Positions 8,715 to 17,259 of a stretch of DNA of 64,000 nucleotides are shown here, one piece after another. The notes below the pieces were generated by a model, which had not been told where the DNA came from, made no database searches, and saw only the letters and a list, made by a program, of their open reading frames with translations. Numbering within the stretch: the first letter of the stretch is position 1; every line of letters starts with the position of its first letter. The stretch is from Rothia kristinae NBRC 15354. GTDB taxonomy: Bacteria > Actinomycetota > Actinomycetes > Actinomycetales > Micrococcaceae. Made by a program: the position numbers and the translations under genes. Where the stretch lies: the NCBI RefSeq assembly GCF_001570865.1, contig NZ_BCSM01000011.1, forward strand, positions 39,907-103,906, in the 5' to 3' direction.

Positions 8715-9773
8715 ATGACTCGACCTTCCAGGCTCCTGGCCGCCGCGGGCCTCGCCGTGTTCGGCGGCGCCGCGGCCGCCAGCATCACCGCGGCCTGGCT
8801 GCGCAGCTCCCCCCTGCCCCCGGCGATCGCCGCCCCGGACCGGCCCCCGCTCACGCCGGGGCCCCCGCGGCGGGTCGGCGTCGTCGTCAATCCGGCCAAG
8901 CACGGGGCGCGGGAGGCCCTCGACGTCGTGCGATCGTCGCTGCGCCGGGCCGGCTGGGAAGAGCCCCGGGTCTACGAGACCACCGTGGAGGACCCCGGTG
9001 CCGGTCAGGTGAGCGCAGCCCTGGCCGACGGGTGCGAGCTCGTGCTGGCCATGGGCGGGGACGGCACCGTGCGCCAGGTCGCCGCGGAGCTGGCGGGAAC
9101 CGAGAAGACCCTCGGCATCGTCCCCCTGGGCACCGGGAACCTGCTGGCCCGCAACCTGGAGCTGCCCTTCACCGACCCGGCCGGCTGCGTGCAGATCGCC
9201 CTGCACGGGCACCCGCACCGCATCGACCTCATCGGCATCCGCGCCGAGCTGGCCGAGGGGGAGGCAGTGCGGCAGCGCTTCACCGTGATGGGCGGGGCCG
9301 GATTCGACGCCCAGATCATGACCGACACCCGGGATCGCCTGAAAGCCCGCATCGGCTGGATCGCGTACGTGGAGGCCGGGATGCGCAACCTCGTGGCCCG
9401 CCGCCACTCCGTGAGCATCACCGTGGACGACGCCGCCCCCGTGCACCGCAAGACCCGATCGGTGATCGTCGCCAACACCGGGGATCTCACCGCCGGGATC
9501 CGCCTGGCCGAGGCCTCCCGGCTGGACGACGCCCGCCTGGAGGCCATCGTGCTCACCCCCCGCAGCCTGCTGGACTGGGCCGCCCTGACCTGGCAGGTGA
9601 TCTCCCGACGCCGCGGGCTGCTGCCGGTGATCGAGCACCTGCACGGGCGGCGGGTGCACGTGGACTTCCTGCACCACCCGCAGCCCATGGAGGTGGACGG
9701 GGACTACGTGGGCGAGGTCCGCGCCTTCACCGCCGAGGTCCAGCCCGGGGTGCTGCGGGTGCAGACCACCTGA
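8715..9773 (+). CDS. Diacylglycerol/lipid kinase (DagK catalytic domain)
   Basis: 352 aa. A hydrophobic N-terminal segment (residues about 8-28) tethers the protein to the membrane, then the DAGK/sphingosine-kinase-like catalytic domain follows: VVVNPAKHG (ATP-binding loop), MGGDGTVRQVAAELAG (the GGDGT signature) and LGTGNLLARNLEL. The C-terminal beta-sandwich ends with MEVDGDYVGEV, the lipid-kinase consensus. Likely recycles diacylglycerol to phosphatidate during envelope turnover, though related enzymes act on other lipids. Predicted leaderless: TAGCCT precedes the ATG by 7 nt and there is no Shine-Dalgarno. Divergent from serS. Confidence 0.88.
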   Translation: MTRPSRLLAAAGLAVFGGAAAASITAAWLRSSPLPPAIAAPDRPPLTPGPPRRVGVVVNPAKHGAREALDVVRSSLRRAGWEEPRVYETTVEDPGAGQVSAALADGCELVLAMGGDGTVRQVAAELAGTEKTLGIVPLGTGNLLARNLELPFTDPAGCVQIALHGHPHRIDLIGIRAELAEGEAVRQRFTVMGGAGFDAQIMTDTRDRLKARIGWIAYVEAGMRNLVARRHSVSITVDDAAPVHRKTRSVIVANTGDLTAGIRLAEASRLDDARLEAIVLTPRSLLDWAALTWQVISRRRGLLPVIEHLHGRRVHVDFLHHPQPMEVDGDYVGEVRAFTAEVQPGVLRVQTT

Positions 9774-9874
9774 ACCGGCCCCGCGCACGGCGTCAGGACG
9801 TCATCGGGCGCCACCCGGCCGGGCGGAGGACTACGCTGGACGCGCATTCGCCGCCACCGTCGAAAGGAATCCCC

Positions 9875-11575
9875 GTGGGCACCCCGTCCGCCGCCGCCGC
9901 GCTCGAGCAGTTCCGCAGCATCATGGGCACCCAGCACGTGCTCACCTCCGAACGCCGCACCGCCCCCTATGCCCGCGGCAACCGCTACGGGTCCGGGAAG
10001 GTGCTGGCCGTGCTCAGGCCCGGCACCCTCGTCCAGATGTGGCAGGCCCTGCAGGTCTGCCTGGACCACGACATCGCCATCATCAACCAGGCCGCCAACA
10101 CCGGGGTCACGGGCGGGTCTTCCCCTGCCGCGCAGGACTACGACCGCGACCTCGTGATCATCTCCACCCTGCGGATCAACCAGATCCACCTGATCAACGA
10201 CAACCGCGAGGCCGTATGCCTGGCCGGGTCCACCCTCTACGAGCTGACCGCCAAGCTCACCCCGCTGGGCCGGGAGCCGCACTCGGTGATCGGCTCCAGC
10301 TCCATCGGCGCCTCCGTGGTCGGCGGCATCGCCAACAACTCCGGCGGCTCCCAGGTCCGCAAGGGGCCCGCCTACACCGAGCACGCCCTGTTCGCCCGGG
10401 TGGACGAGCACGGGAAGGCGCACCTGGTCAACCACCTCGGCATCGAACTGGGCGAGGACCCCGAGCACGTCCTGGAGCGCGCCCAGCGCGGGGACTGGGA
10501 CCCGGCGTCGGTCACCGCCCCGCCGGAGGACACCACCGGCACCGACTACGCCGAGCACGTCCGGCAGATCACGGACACCCCGGCCCGGTACAACGCCAAC
10601 CCCAAGTTCCTCTTCGAGGCCTCCGGCAGCGCCGGCAAGCTGATGATCTTCGCCGTGCGGGTGCGCACCTTCCCCCTGGAGAAGGACACCGCGACCTTCT
10701 ACATCGGCACGGACAGCCCCAAGACCCTGGAGGACCTGCGCCGGGAGATCCTCACCTCGGACCGGCGCCTGCCGATCTCCGGGGAGTACCTGGGCCGGGA
10801 GTCCTTCGACATGGCCCGGAAGTACGGCAAGGACACCTACGTGGCCCTGAAGTACGCCGGCAGCCGCACCCAAGTGCGGATGTTCGCCCTGAAGAACTGG
10901 GCCAACGGGGTGTTCGCCAAGCTGCCCGGCTTCGGCCCGACGACGGCGGACACCATCGCCCAGAAGCTGTTCGCCCTGCTGCCCGAGCAGGTCCCCGAGC
11001 GCCTGCGCGCCTTCCGCGACCGGTGGGAGCACCACCTGATCCTGGTGGTCAGCCACGACCAGCGGGAGGAGACCCAGCAGATGCTCACCGGGTTCTTCGC
11101 CCAGGACGGGCACGACGGCGGGTTCTTCCTGTGCGACCCCGCCGAGGCCGAGGCGGCCATGCTGCTGCGCTTCGGCGTGGCCAGCGCGACCAACCGGATG
11201 TTCAACCTGCGCCGGGAGGAGTTCTCCGACTTCGCGAGCCTGGACGTGGCCCTGCGCCGGGACGACGAGGACTGGCTGGCGCAGATGCCGGAGGAGATCA
11301 CCAAGGACATCGCGGAGAGCTGCTACCTCAGCCACTTCCTGTGCCACGTGGTGCACGCGGACCACATCATCCGCAAGGGGGTGGACGCCCCCACGGTGAA
11401 GCAGAAGATGGTGGACTTCCTCGAGGCCCGCGGGGCGGTGCTGCCGGCCGAGCACAACTACGGCCGTGTCTACCACGCCCCGGACAGCCTCGTGGAGCAC
11501 TACAGGTCCCTGGACCCGTGCAACGTGTTCAACCCCGGGGTGGCGATGACCTCCCCGAAGCGCAACTGGGCGTAG
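9875..11575 (+). CDS. dld: Quinone-dependent D-lactate dehydrogenase
   Basis: FAD flavoprotein of 566 aa, near the 571-aa size of Escherichia coli Dld, oxidising D-lactate to pyruvate and passing electrons to membrane quinone. The PCMH-type FAD domain is visible at about 40-220 (QAANTGVTGGSSP, GSSSIGASVVGGIANNSGG, QVRKGPAYTEHALFARV); the cap and Dld-specific membrane-binding region follow, closing with AEHNYGRVYHAP and LDPCNVFNPGV. GTG start at 9875 has AAAGGA about 6 nt upstream. A TACGCT -10 lies at 9832-9837. Single gene, convergent with pheA. Oxidative D-lactate use is the obvious role. Confidence 0.93.
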   Translation: MGTPSAAAALEQFRSIMGTQHVLTSERRTAPYARGNRYGSGKVLAVLRPGTLVQMWQALQVCLDHDIAIINQAANTGVTGGSSPAAQDYDRDLVIISTLRINQIHLINDNREAVCLAGSTLYELTAKLTPLGREPHSVIGSSSIGASVVGGIANNSGGSQVRKGPAYTEHALFARVDEHGKAHLVNHLGIELGEDPEHVLERAQRGDWDPASVTAPPEDTTGTDYAEHVRQITDTPARYNANPKFLFEASGSAGKLMIFAVRVRTFPLEKDTATFYIGTDSPKTLEDLRREILTSDRRLPISGEYLGRESFDMARKYGKDTYVALKYAGSRTQVRMFALKNWANGVFAKLPGFGPTTADTIAQKLFALLPEQVPERLRAFRDRWEHHLILVVSHDQREETQQMLTGFFAQDGHDGGFFLCDPAEAEAAMLLRFGVASATNRMFNLRREEFSDFASLDVALRRDDEDWLAQMPEEITKDIAESCYLSHFLCHVVHADHIIRKGVDAPTVKQKMVDFLEARGAVLPAEHNYGRVYHAPDSLVEHYRSLDPCNVFNPGVAMTSPKRNWA

Positions 11576-11594
11576 CCGTCGGCCGGGTCGCGGC

Positions 11595-12536
11595 TCAGGC
11601 TCGCTCCGGGGCCGCGCCCATCAGCCCGGCCACCCAGCGGTCCGCGGCGTCGAAGGCGGCATCCGCGTGGTGGGCATCCACCGCGGGTGCCGCCCCGTCG
11701 GCCCGCGGGTAGGAGCCCAGGAACACCACCCCCGGGGAGATCCGGTGCAGCCCGCGCAGCGCGTTGCGCATCCGCGCGTCGGCCAGGTGCCCCTCCGCGT
11801 CCACGGAGAAGAAGTACCGGCCCAGGGCCTCCCCCGTGGGCCGGGACTCGATGCGGGAGAGGTTGACCCCGCGGGCCGTGAACTGCTCCAGCAGCTCCAT
11901 CAGCGCCCCGGGGCGATCCGCGGGCAGCGGGATCATCAGGGTGGTCTTGTCCGCGCCGGTGCGCTCCGGCAGCGGGAAGGCCGCCGGGGCCACCAGGACG
12001 AAGCGGGTGACGGCGGTGGAGATGTCCCCGATGTCCTCGGCCAGCACCGCCAGCTCCGGGTGCTGCTCCAGCACCACCGGGGAGCAGACCGCGGCCTGGT
12101 ACCCGGGGGACTCCGCGCCCAGCAGGGCCAGGGCGGCGGCCGCGGTGGACCCGGCCGGGAGGTAGTCGGCCTCCGGCAGGTGGGCGTGCATCCACCCGCG
12201 CACCTGCGCCCAGGCGTGGGAGTGGGTGGACACGGTGCGCACCTGCTCCAGACGGGTGCCGGGGGCGCCGACCAGCACGAAGCGGATGGGCACCAGCACC
12301 TCGCGGATGATCCGCAGGTCCGCCCCGGCCGCGATCGCGTCCAGGGTGGCGGTGACCCCGCCCTCCACGGAGTTCTCGATCGGCACCATCGCCGCGTCGA
12401 CCTCCCCGGCGCGCACCGCGGCCAGGGCCGCCGGCACCGACGGCGACGGCGCGCGCTCGGCGTCGGGCGCGTCCTCCACGGACAGCAGGGCGGCCTCGGT
12501 GAAAGTTCCCTCCGGACCCAGGAACGCGTACCTCAC
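11595..12536 (-). CDS. pheA: Prephenate dehydratase
   Basis: Converts prephenate to phenylpyruvate in phenylalanine biosynthesis; 313 aa monofunctional actinobacterial form without chorismate mutase. The periplasmic-binding-like PDT domain spans about 1-185 (FLGPEGTFTEAAL, VPIENSVEGGV, THSHAWAQ, and the catalytic TRF of STAVTRFVLV). The ACT regulatory domain follows with GALMELLEQF and RIESRPT, the ESRP element that binds phenylalanine for feedback control. GTG at 12536 sits 2 nt after the rhodanese stop, so it is the second gene of a rhodanese-pheA operon. Convergent with dld. Confidence 0.95.
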   Translation of the reverse strand: MRYAFLGPEGTFTEAALLSVEDAPDAERAPSPSVPAALAAVRAGEVDAAMVPIENSVEGGVTATLDAIAAGADLRIIREVLVPIRFVLVGAPGTRLEQVRTVSTHSHAWAQVRGWMHAHLPEADYLPAGSTAAAALALLGAESPGYQAAVCSPVVLEQHPELAVLAEDIGDISTAVTRFVLVAPAAFPLPERTGADKTTLMIPLPADRPGALMELLEQFTARGVNLSRIESRPTGEALGRYFFSVDAEGHLADARMRNALRGLHRISPGVVFLGSYPRADGAAPAVDAHHADAAFDAADRWVAGLMGAAPERA

Positions 12537-12538
12537 GG

Positions 12539-12862
12539 TCAGCGGACCTGCGGGTCCTGGCCGTTCTCGGAGACCATGGGATACTCGGCGTCCTGCCACG
12601 CCCCCATGCCGCCGCGCACGTTGATCGCGTCGAAGCCGTTCTGGTTCAGGTACTCGGTCGCCTTCAGCGAGCGCCCGCCGGAGCGGCAGATGACGTAGAC
12701 GTCCTCGTCCAGGGGGATCTCGCCGTAGCGGGCGGGGATGTCCGCCAGGGGCAGGTGCTGGGCCCGCTCGATGTGCCCCTCCTCCCACTCGTAGTCCTCG
12801 CGGACGTCGAGGATCTTGGCGTCCTCGGGGATCTCCTCCACGCTCACGCTGGGAATGTCCAC
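12539..12862 (-). CDS. Single-domain rhodanese (sulfurtransferase)
   Basis: 107 aa rhodanese homology domain. ILDVREDYEWEEGHI opens the fold and the active loop is CRSGGRS, where Cys (about residue 68) would carry the persulfide; this six-residue loop fits sulfurtransferases of the GlpE/PspE kind rather than Cdc25 phosphatases. Cytosolic, no signal peptide. GTG start has AAGGAG 6 nt upstream. First gene before pheA, with TAGATT (minus strand, 12906-12911) as a candidate -10. No obvious metabolic tie to phenylalanine; linkage is probably just shared transcription. Confidence 0.9.
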   Translation of the reverse strand: MDIPSVSVEEIPEDAKILDVREDYEWEEGHIERAQHLPLADIPARYGEIPLDEDVYVICRSGGRSLKATEYLNQNGFDAINVRGGMGAWQDAEYPMVSENGQDPQVR

Positions 12863-12980
12863 GGTGCGCTCCTTCGCTGCTCGGCTGGCTCGGATTCCGC
12901 CGCCCAATCTACCCGGCGCCCGTCCCGCGCGGGAGGGCACTTGCGCCGGACCGCCCCCGGGTGTTGTCTGTAACGCGAGA

Positions 12981-12986
12981 TATGGT
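12981..12986 (+). promoter_or_regulatory. Candidate -10 TATGGT for the arginase-fold gene
   Basis: TATGGT, about 45 nt before ATG 13031, in the 168-bp gap between the divergent rhodanese and arginase-fold genes. No consensus -35 was found at 16-18 nt spacing. GAGAGGA serves as ribosome site 8 nt before the ATG. Confidence 0.4.
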
Positions 12987-13030
12987 TCACACCTCAGCGG
13001 GTGCGGGCCGCGGCAGAGAGGAACCCCAGC

Positions 13031-14143
13031 ATGAGCACCACCCCGTGGCAGGGCCGCGACGACGGCCCCGGCGCCATCCACACCCGCTGGCACCACATGG
13101 TCTACGCCGGGCAGAAGGAGACCGGGGAGGAGGCGCAGAGCCTCGCGGTGCTCGGCTTCGACTCCCACGAGGGCACGATCCGCTCCCAGGGTCGGCCCGG
13201 GGCCGCGGAGGGCCCGCACCGGCTGCGCCACGCCCTGGCCCAGCTGGCCTTCCACGGGGCCAACGTGGTGCACGACCGCGGGGACATCGAGGTGGACGGG
13301 CACCACCTGGAGGAGGCGCAGGCCGAGGCCGGGCGGCGCATCGCCGAGGCGGTGCGGGATCACCGGATGACTCTGGTGCTGGGCGGGGGACACGAGACCA
13401 GCTACGCGGGGTACCTGGGTCTGGCGGCCTCCGGGCGGCTGGACGGGGTGCGCACCTGGGGCGTGGTCTCCTTCGACACCCACCTGGGCACCGCCCAGGA
13501 GCCGCAGGCCACGGCCACCACGGTGTTCGACCAGATCGCCCGGGCGGAGCGGAAGGCCGGGCGGGAGTTCCGGTACGTGGCCCTGGGCATCTCCGAGACG
13601 GACAACACCCGCGCCCGCTTCGAGAACGCGGGGCGGATCGGGGCCCGGTACCTGAAGGATGCTCAGCTGCGCGAGGCGGAGCTGCCCGAGGCCGAGGCCT
13701 GGCTGGAGGAGCGGCTGGCGGACCTGGAGGTGATCTACCTCAGCGTGGATCTGGACGTGCTGCCGGGGGAGACCGCCCCGGGGGTCAGCGCGCCGGCCAC
13801 CCTGGGGGTGCCCCTGTTCGTGGTGGAGCGCCTGGCCCGCCGGGTGGCGCGCACCGGGAAGGTCGCGGTGCTCGATGTCGTCGGGCTGGTGCCGCGCCTG
13901 GACCTGGATGAGCGCACCGCCCGCGCCGGGGCCCGGCTGATCCACTGGATCACTGCCGACGGCTTCGAGCGTCCGGCCGCGGACGCCTCCTCGGAGACCG
14001 CCCGGCCCCTGCTGGCCGAGCGCCAGCGGCACCTGGACTCCGGGACCGCGGACCCCGGCGGCACCACCGCCACCACCCAGCCCGTCACCGGCCAGCCCGT
14101 CACACAGGCCGCACAGGGCACCGGCACAGCGGCGGCGCGTTAG
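13031..14143 (+). CDS. Arginase/formimidoylglutamase-fold protein with one altered metal ligand
   Basis: Ureohydrolase-family protein of 370 aa, most like HutG (formimidoylglutamase), which releases glutamate from formiminoglutamate. Conserved GGGHETSYAG gives the first Mn ligand His and SVDLDVLPG the two C-terminal Asp ligands. The middle motif, normally DAHxD, reads FDTHLGT (about residues 149-155): the second Asp is replaced by Gly, from a GGC codon where GAC would be expected. HutG-like context such as FRYVALGISETDNT supports the subfamily. The last 35 residues are Thr/Gly-rich. No other hut genes are near. May be impaired, or use a changed metal site; unusual and worth testing. Confidence 0.8.
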   Translation: MSTTPWQGRDDGPGAIHTRWHHMVYAGQKETGEEAQSLAVLGFDSHEGTIRSQGRPGAAEGPHRLRHALAQLAFHGANVVHDRGDIEVDGHHLEEAQAEAGRRIAEAVRDHRMTLVLGGGHETSYAGYLGLAASGRLDGVRTWGVVSFDTHLGTAQEPQATATTVFDQIARAERKAGREFRYVALGISETDNTRARFENAGRIGARYLKDAQLREAELPEAEAWLEERLADLEVIYLSVDLDVLPGETAPGVSAPATLGVPLFVVERLARRVARTGKVAVLDVVGLVPRLDLDERTARAGARLIHWITADGFERPAADASSETARPLLAERQRHLDSGTADPGGTTATTQPVTGQPVTQAAQGTGTAAAR

Positions 14144-14146
14144 GTT
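14141..14146 (+). promoter_or_regulatory. pgm -10 box overlapping the upstream stop codon
   Basis: TAGGTT ends 6 nt before the pgm ATG, so a leaderless transcript is predicted. Its first three bases are the TAG stop codon of the arginase-fold gene, so one triplet ends a protein and starts a promoter. No ribosome-binding site precedes the ATG. Confidence 0.65.
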
Positions 14147-14152
14147 GGTCAT

Positions 14153-15787
14153 ATGAGCGATCGAGCCGGAACCCCCGCACAGCCGCAGGACCTCGTGGAC
14201 ATCGAGGAGCTGCTCACCGCCTACCGCGAGCGCGTGCCCGACGCCGAGGACCCCGCCCAGCGGGTGGCCTTCGGCACCTCCGGGCACCGGGGTTCGGCCC
14301 TGAGCGGCTCCTTCAACGAGGCGCACATCGCCGCGATCACCCAGGCGATCGTCGAGTACCGCACCGAGCAGGGCATCGACGGGCCGCTGTTCATGGGCCG
14401 GGACACCCACGCCCTGTCCGGTCCGGCGCAGGAGACGGCCCTGGAGGTGCTGGCCGCGCACGGCGTCGTCGTGCTGCTGGACGCCCGCGACGGGTACGTG
14501 CCCACCCCGGCGCTGTCCCGAGCGATCCTGGTGCACAACGCCCGACCCGGGGCCTCCCAGGCCGACGGCATCGTGATCACCCCGAGCCACAATCCGCCCA
14601 CGGACGGCGGGTTCAAGTACAACCCGCCGCACGGCGGGCCCGCCGGGGCCGAGGCCACCGGGTGGATCCAGGACCGGGCCAACGAGCTGCTGGCCGACGG
14701 GAACCGCGGGGTGCGCCGGGTGCCGTACGCCCAGGCGAAGCTGGCCGAGACCACGCAGACCTACGACTACCTGGACGCGTACGTCTCCGAGCTGCCCGAG
14801 GTGGTGGACCTGGAGGCGATCCGCAAGGCCGGGGTGCGCATCGGGGCGGACCCGATGGGCTCGGCATCGGTGGAGTACTGGAAGGAGATCGGGCGCCGGT
14901 ACGGGCTCGAACTGACCGTGGTCAACCCGGACGTGGACCCGCAGTGGGGGTTCATGACCCTGGACTGGGACGGGAAGATCCGCATGGACTGCTCCTCCCC
15001 GCACGCGATGGCCTCGCTGATCGCCAACCGGGACTCCTACGACATCGCGACCGGCAATGACGCCGACTCGGACCGGCACGGCATCGTCACCCCGGACGCC
15101 GGGCTGATGAACCCCAACCACTTCCTGACCGTGGCTATCGACTACCTGTACCGGCACCGTCCGGACTGGCCGGGCGACGCCGGGGTGGGCAAGACCCTGG
15201 TCTCCTCCTCGATGATCGACCGGGCCGCCGAGGACCTGGGGCGCACGCTCGTGGAGGTGCCGGTGGGGTTCAAGCACTTCGTGGACGGGCTGCTGGCCGG
15301 CACCCTGGGCTTCGGCGGGGAGGAGTCCGCGGGGGCCAGCTTCCTGCGCCGGGACGGGGCCGTGTGGACCACGGACAAGGACGGGATCATCCTGGCCCTG
15401 CTGGCCTCGGAGATCCTCGCGGTCACCGGCAAGACGCCGTCGCAGCGCTACGCGGAGCTGACCGAGCGCTTCGGGGACCCCGCCTACGAGCGGATCGACG
15501 CCCCCGCGACCCGGGATCAGAAGGCCCGGCTGAAGCAGCTGAGCGCCGAGGACGTCACGGTCGAGGAGCTGGCCGGAGAGCCGATCACCGCCACACTCAC
15601 CGTGGCCCCGGGCAACGGGGAGCCGCTGGGCGGGCTGAAGGTGGTCACCGAGTCCGCCTGGTTCGCCGCCCGCCCCTCCGGCACGGAGGACGTGTACAAG
15701 ATCTACGCGGAGTCCTTCCGCGGCCCGGAGCACCTGCGGCAGGTGCAGGCCGAGGCCAAGCGGCTGGTGGACGGCGTCATCGGCTGA
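14153..15787 (+). CDS. pgm: Phosphoglucomutase (alpha-D-glucose phosphate-specific)
   Basis: Interconverts glucose 1-phosphate and glucose 6-phosphate, feeding glycogen, trehalose and cell-wall sugars. 544 aa, matching the bacterial Pgm length of about 546. Visible sites: FGTSGHRG near the start, phosphoserine loop [12 protein letters not shown] (Ser about 145), metal loop [11 protein letters not shown] (Asp 303, 305, 307), sugar-binding loop [13 protein letters not shown] and phosphate-binding end [15 protein letters not shown]. Predicted leaderless (see the TAGGTT at 14141). Convergent with the DUF4190 gene: the two stop codons lie only 3 nt apart. Confidence 0.97.
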   Translation: MSDRAGTPAQPQDLVDIEELLTAYRERVPDAEDPAQRVAFGTSGHRGSALSGSFNEAHIAAITQAIVEYRTEQGIDGPLFMGRDTHALSGPAQETALEVLAAHGVVVLLDARDGYVPTPALSRAILVHNARPGASQADGIVITPSHNPPTDGGFKYNPPHGGPAGAEATGWIQDRANELLADGNRGVRRVPYAQAKLAETTQTYDYLDAYVSELPEVVDLEAIRKAGVRIGADPMGSASVEYWKEIGRRYGLELTVVNPDVDPQWGFMTLDWDGKIRMDCSSPHAMASLIANRDSYDIATGNDADSDRHGIVTPDAGLMNPNHFLTVAIDYLYRHRPDWPGDAGVGKTLVSSSMIDRAAEDLGRTLVEVPVGFKHFVDGLLAGTLGFGGEESAGASFLRRDGAVWTTDKDGIILALLASEILAVTGKTPSQRYAELTERFGDPAYERIDAPATRDQKARLKQLSAEDVTVEELAGEPITATLTVAPGNGEPLGGLKVVTESAWFAARPSGTEDVYKIYAESFRGPEHLRQVQAEAKRLVDGVIG

Positions 15788-15797
15788 GGCTCAGCCG
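15781..15797. terminator. Short palindrome containing both convergent stop codons
   Basis: CGGCTGA and TCAGCCG pair over 7 bp around a 3-nt GGC loop. The left arm ends in the pgm TGA and the right arm begins with the complement of the DUF4190 TGA. It is the only symmetric structure between the convergent genes, but it is short and lacks a T-tract, so terminator activity is doubtful. Confidence 0.35.
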
Positions 15798-16354
15798 AAC
15801 AGCACCCGCAGCGGGGCGGTGAGGCCGGCGGCGGACGGGGTGCCGGTGGGACTGTTGTGCAACGCGGTCCCCAGGATGCTGAACACGAAGATCACCGAGC
15901 CGACGATCAGCAGGACGGACAGCGCGCCGATGATGGTGGCGATCCACCCGAGCACCCGCCCGGCGGTCGCGTCCGCCCCACCCTCGCGGGCCTTCTTCGC
16001 CTGCACCAGGGCGATCGGCCCGAGGATCACGCCCAGCATGCTGACCAGCCCGACGATGCCGAGCACCAGAGCCGTCGTCGCCTGGGACTGCGCCCGCGGA
16101 TCGACCGGCGGGTACGGGTAGCCGTACCCACGCGGATAGCCCCCGTGCTGCGGCTGCTGAATATGCCCCTGCCCGCAGTCGCCAGCGGGCTGGCCGTACT
16201 CACCCGGGGTCTGACTCTGGCCCGGCTGTTCCCCGTGCCGGCCGCCCTGCAAGGGGTGGTCGGGCTCGTCGCCGGTGCGGGCGGAGGCACCCTGGATCTC
16301 CGCCTGGCTGTGGTGGTCCTCGGGATGCTGGGGATCGCGGTGGTGCTCGCTCAT
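15791..16354 (-). CDS. DUF4190-domain membrane protein
   Basis: 187 aa. Residues 1-95 are His/Gln/Gly/Pro/Tyr-rich and disordered (YPRGYGYPYPPVDPRAQSQ just before the domain); residues about 98-175 form the DUF4190 two-helix membrane domain (TALVLGIVGLVSMLGVILGPIALVQAKKA then VLGWIATIIGALSVLLIVG). Common in actinobacteria with unknown role. ATG at 16354 lacks a ribosome site but TACTGT (minus strand, 16362-16367) sits 7 nt upstream, predicting a leaderless message. GTG 9 nt further upstream is an alternative start. The 220 bp beyond it up to the pseudogene contain nothing recognisable. Confidence 0.8.
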   Translation of the reverse strand: MSEHHRDPQHPEDHHSQAEIQGASARTGDEPDHPLQGGRHGEQPGQSQTPGEYGQPAGDCGQGHIQQPQHGGYPRGYGYPYPPVDPRAQSQATTALVLGIVGLVSMLGVILGPIALVQAKKAREGGADATAGRVLGWIATIIGALSVLLIVGSVIFVFSILGTALHNSPTGTPSAAGLTAPLRVLFG

Positions 16355-16574
16355 ACCCGTCACAGTATCCGCCGGACATCCCACCGGACCAGGCCTGACG
16401 CTGCCTGCGACGGAGCACGCAGGCCCCGAGGCCGATGACGATGAGCACCGGATGCTCGGCGCCGGCATCTCGTGCCGTCCCCGGGGCGAGGACCCCGCCC
16501 TGCTGCAACAGTCTCCACCCGCCACTGGAGTATGACGCGGATCATCCTCATCGGAATGAATGGGATGGAGCCGG

Positions 16575-17213
16575 ATGAAGCACGCTGACGAAGAATCTGT
16601 CGACATCTCCAAGATGTCCATCTGGCGTTTTCGGGAGTATCGCCGATGGCTCACCCTGGGCACCTCCCATGATTTCGCCTCCGCCATCAAGCGGTTCACC
16701 TTCCCGATGCTGACCCTCATGGCGACAGGGGATCCCCTCCTCGCAGGGCTCGTGGGAACGCTGGGAGTCGCCTCCGAAGCGATCGCAGGTTTGGTCGGGG
16801 GGGGTATTTCGCGGACCACCATCCCAAACTCGGTCTGATGATGCTGGCATCATCTGTCGGTGCGGTATGGACTCGTCGGATCAGCCTCCACCGGCCAGCT
16901 GGTGGAGATCCTGGATGAGCGCGTGATAGGCCGAGCCCTGGCGGCGAACCAGGGGCGTGATGCGACGATCTCCCTGACCGGCGCTCCGCTCGGCGGGTTC
17001 GCCCTCGGGCTCTCCACCGCCCTGGTCGCACCGCTGCTCCAGATCCTCGACCTGCTGGGCCTCGTCGGCCTCAGTGCGGCGGTCCTGGTGGTCCTGCTCA
17101 ACAGATCGCTCCGAGGCATCCCCAGACCCGAGGACCTGAAGGAGTACGCAGTGAGTCGGGTCAGCCGGGAGGCGCACCCCCGCCGAGAGCCCGCGGGGAC
17201 GACGACGTCGTAG
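16575..17213 (+). pseudogene. Decayed MFS exporter (MFS_3/macrolide-efflux-like)
   Basis: Remnant of a roughly 400-aa transporter. Frame 1 from ATG 16575 reads MSIWRFREYRRWLTLGTSHD and helices 1-2 up to GLVGG; at an eight-G run (16797-16804) the frame breaks, and the correct continuation, YFADHHPKLGLMMLASS, is in another frame that soon stops. The distal part resumes at about 16890 with DERVIGRALAANQGRDA and LTGAPLGGFALG, the helix 10-12 end of this family. Some 200 residues of the centre are missing. So there is both a homopolymer frameshift and an internal deletion. Base composition is lower in GC than neighbours, suggesting acquired DNA. Its last TAG forms the -10 of the POT gene. Confidence 0.75.
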
Positions 17214-17216
17214 AGT
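17211..17216 (+). promoter_or_regulatory. Candidate -10 TAGAGT for the POT transporter
   Basis: TAGAGT begins with the final stop codon of the MFS remnant. Transcription would start near 17223, leaving a leader of about 37 nt before ATG 17260. This geometry argues against the upstream GTG at 17215 being the start. Confidence 0.45.
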
Positions 17217-17259
17217 GGGGACGATCGTCCCTGACCTCGACCGAACGGTGCATGACCCC

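Noticed and set aside
12539..15733. 1064-codon minus-strand open frame across the arginase-fold and pgm genes
   Set aside because: It is antisense to two well-recognised genes and only its last 107 codons form a real protein, the rhodanese; long antisense frames are expected at this GC content.
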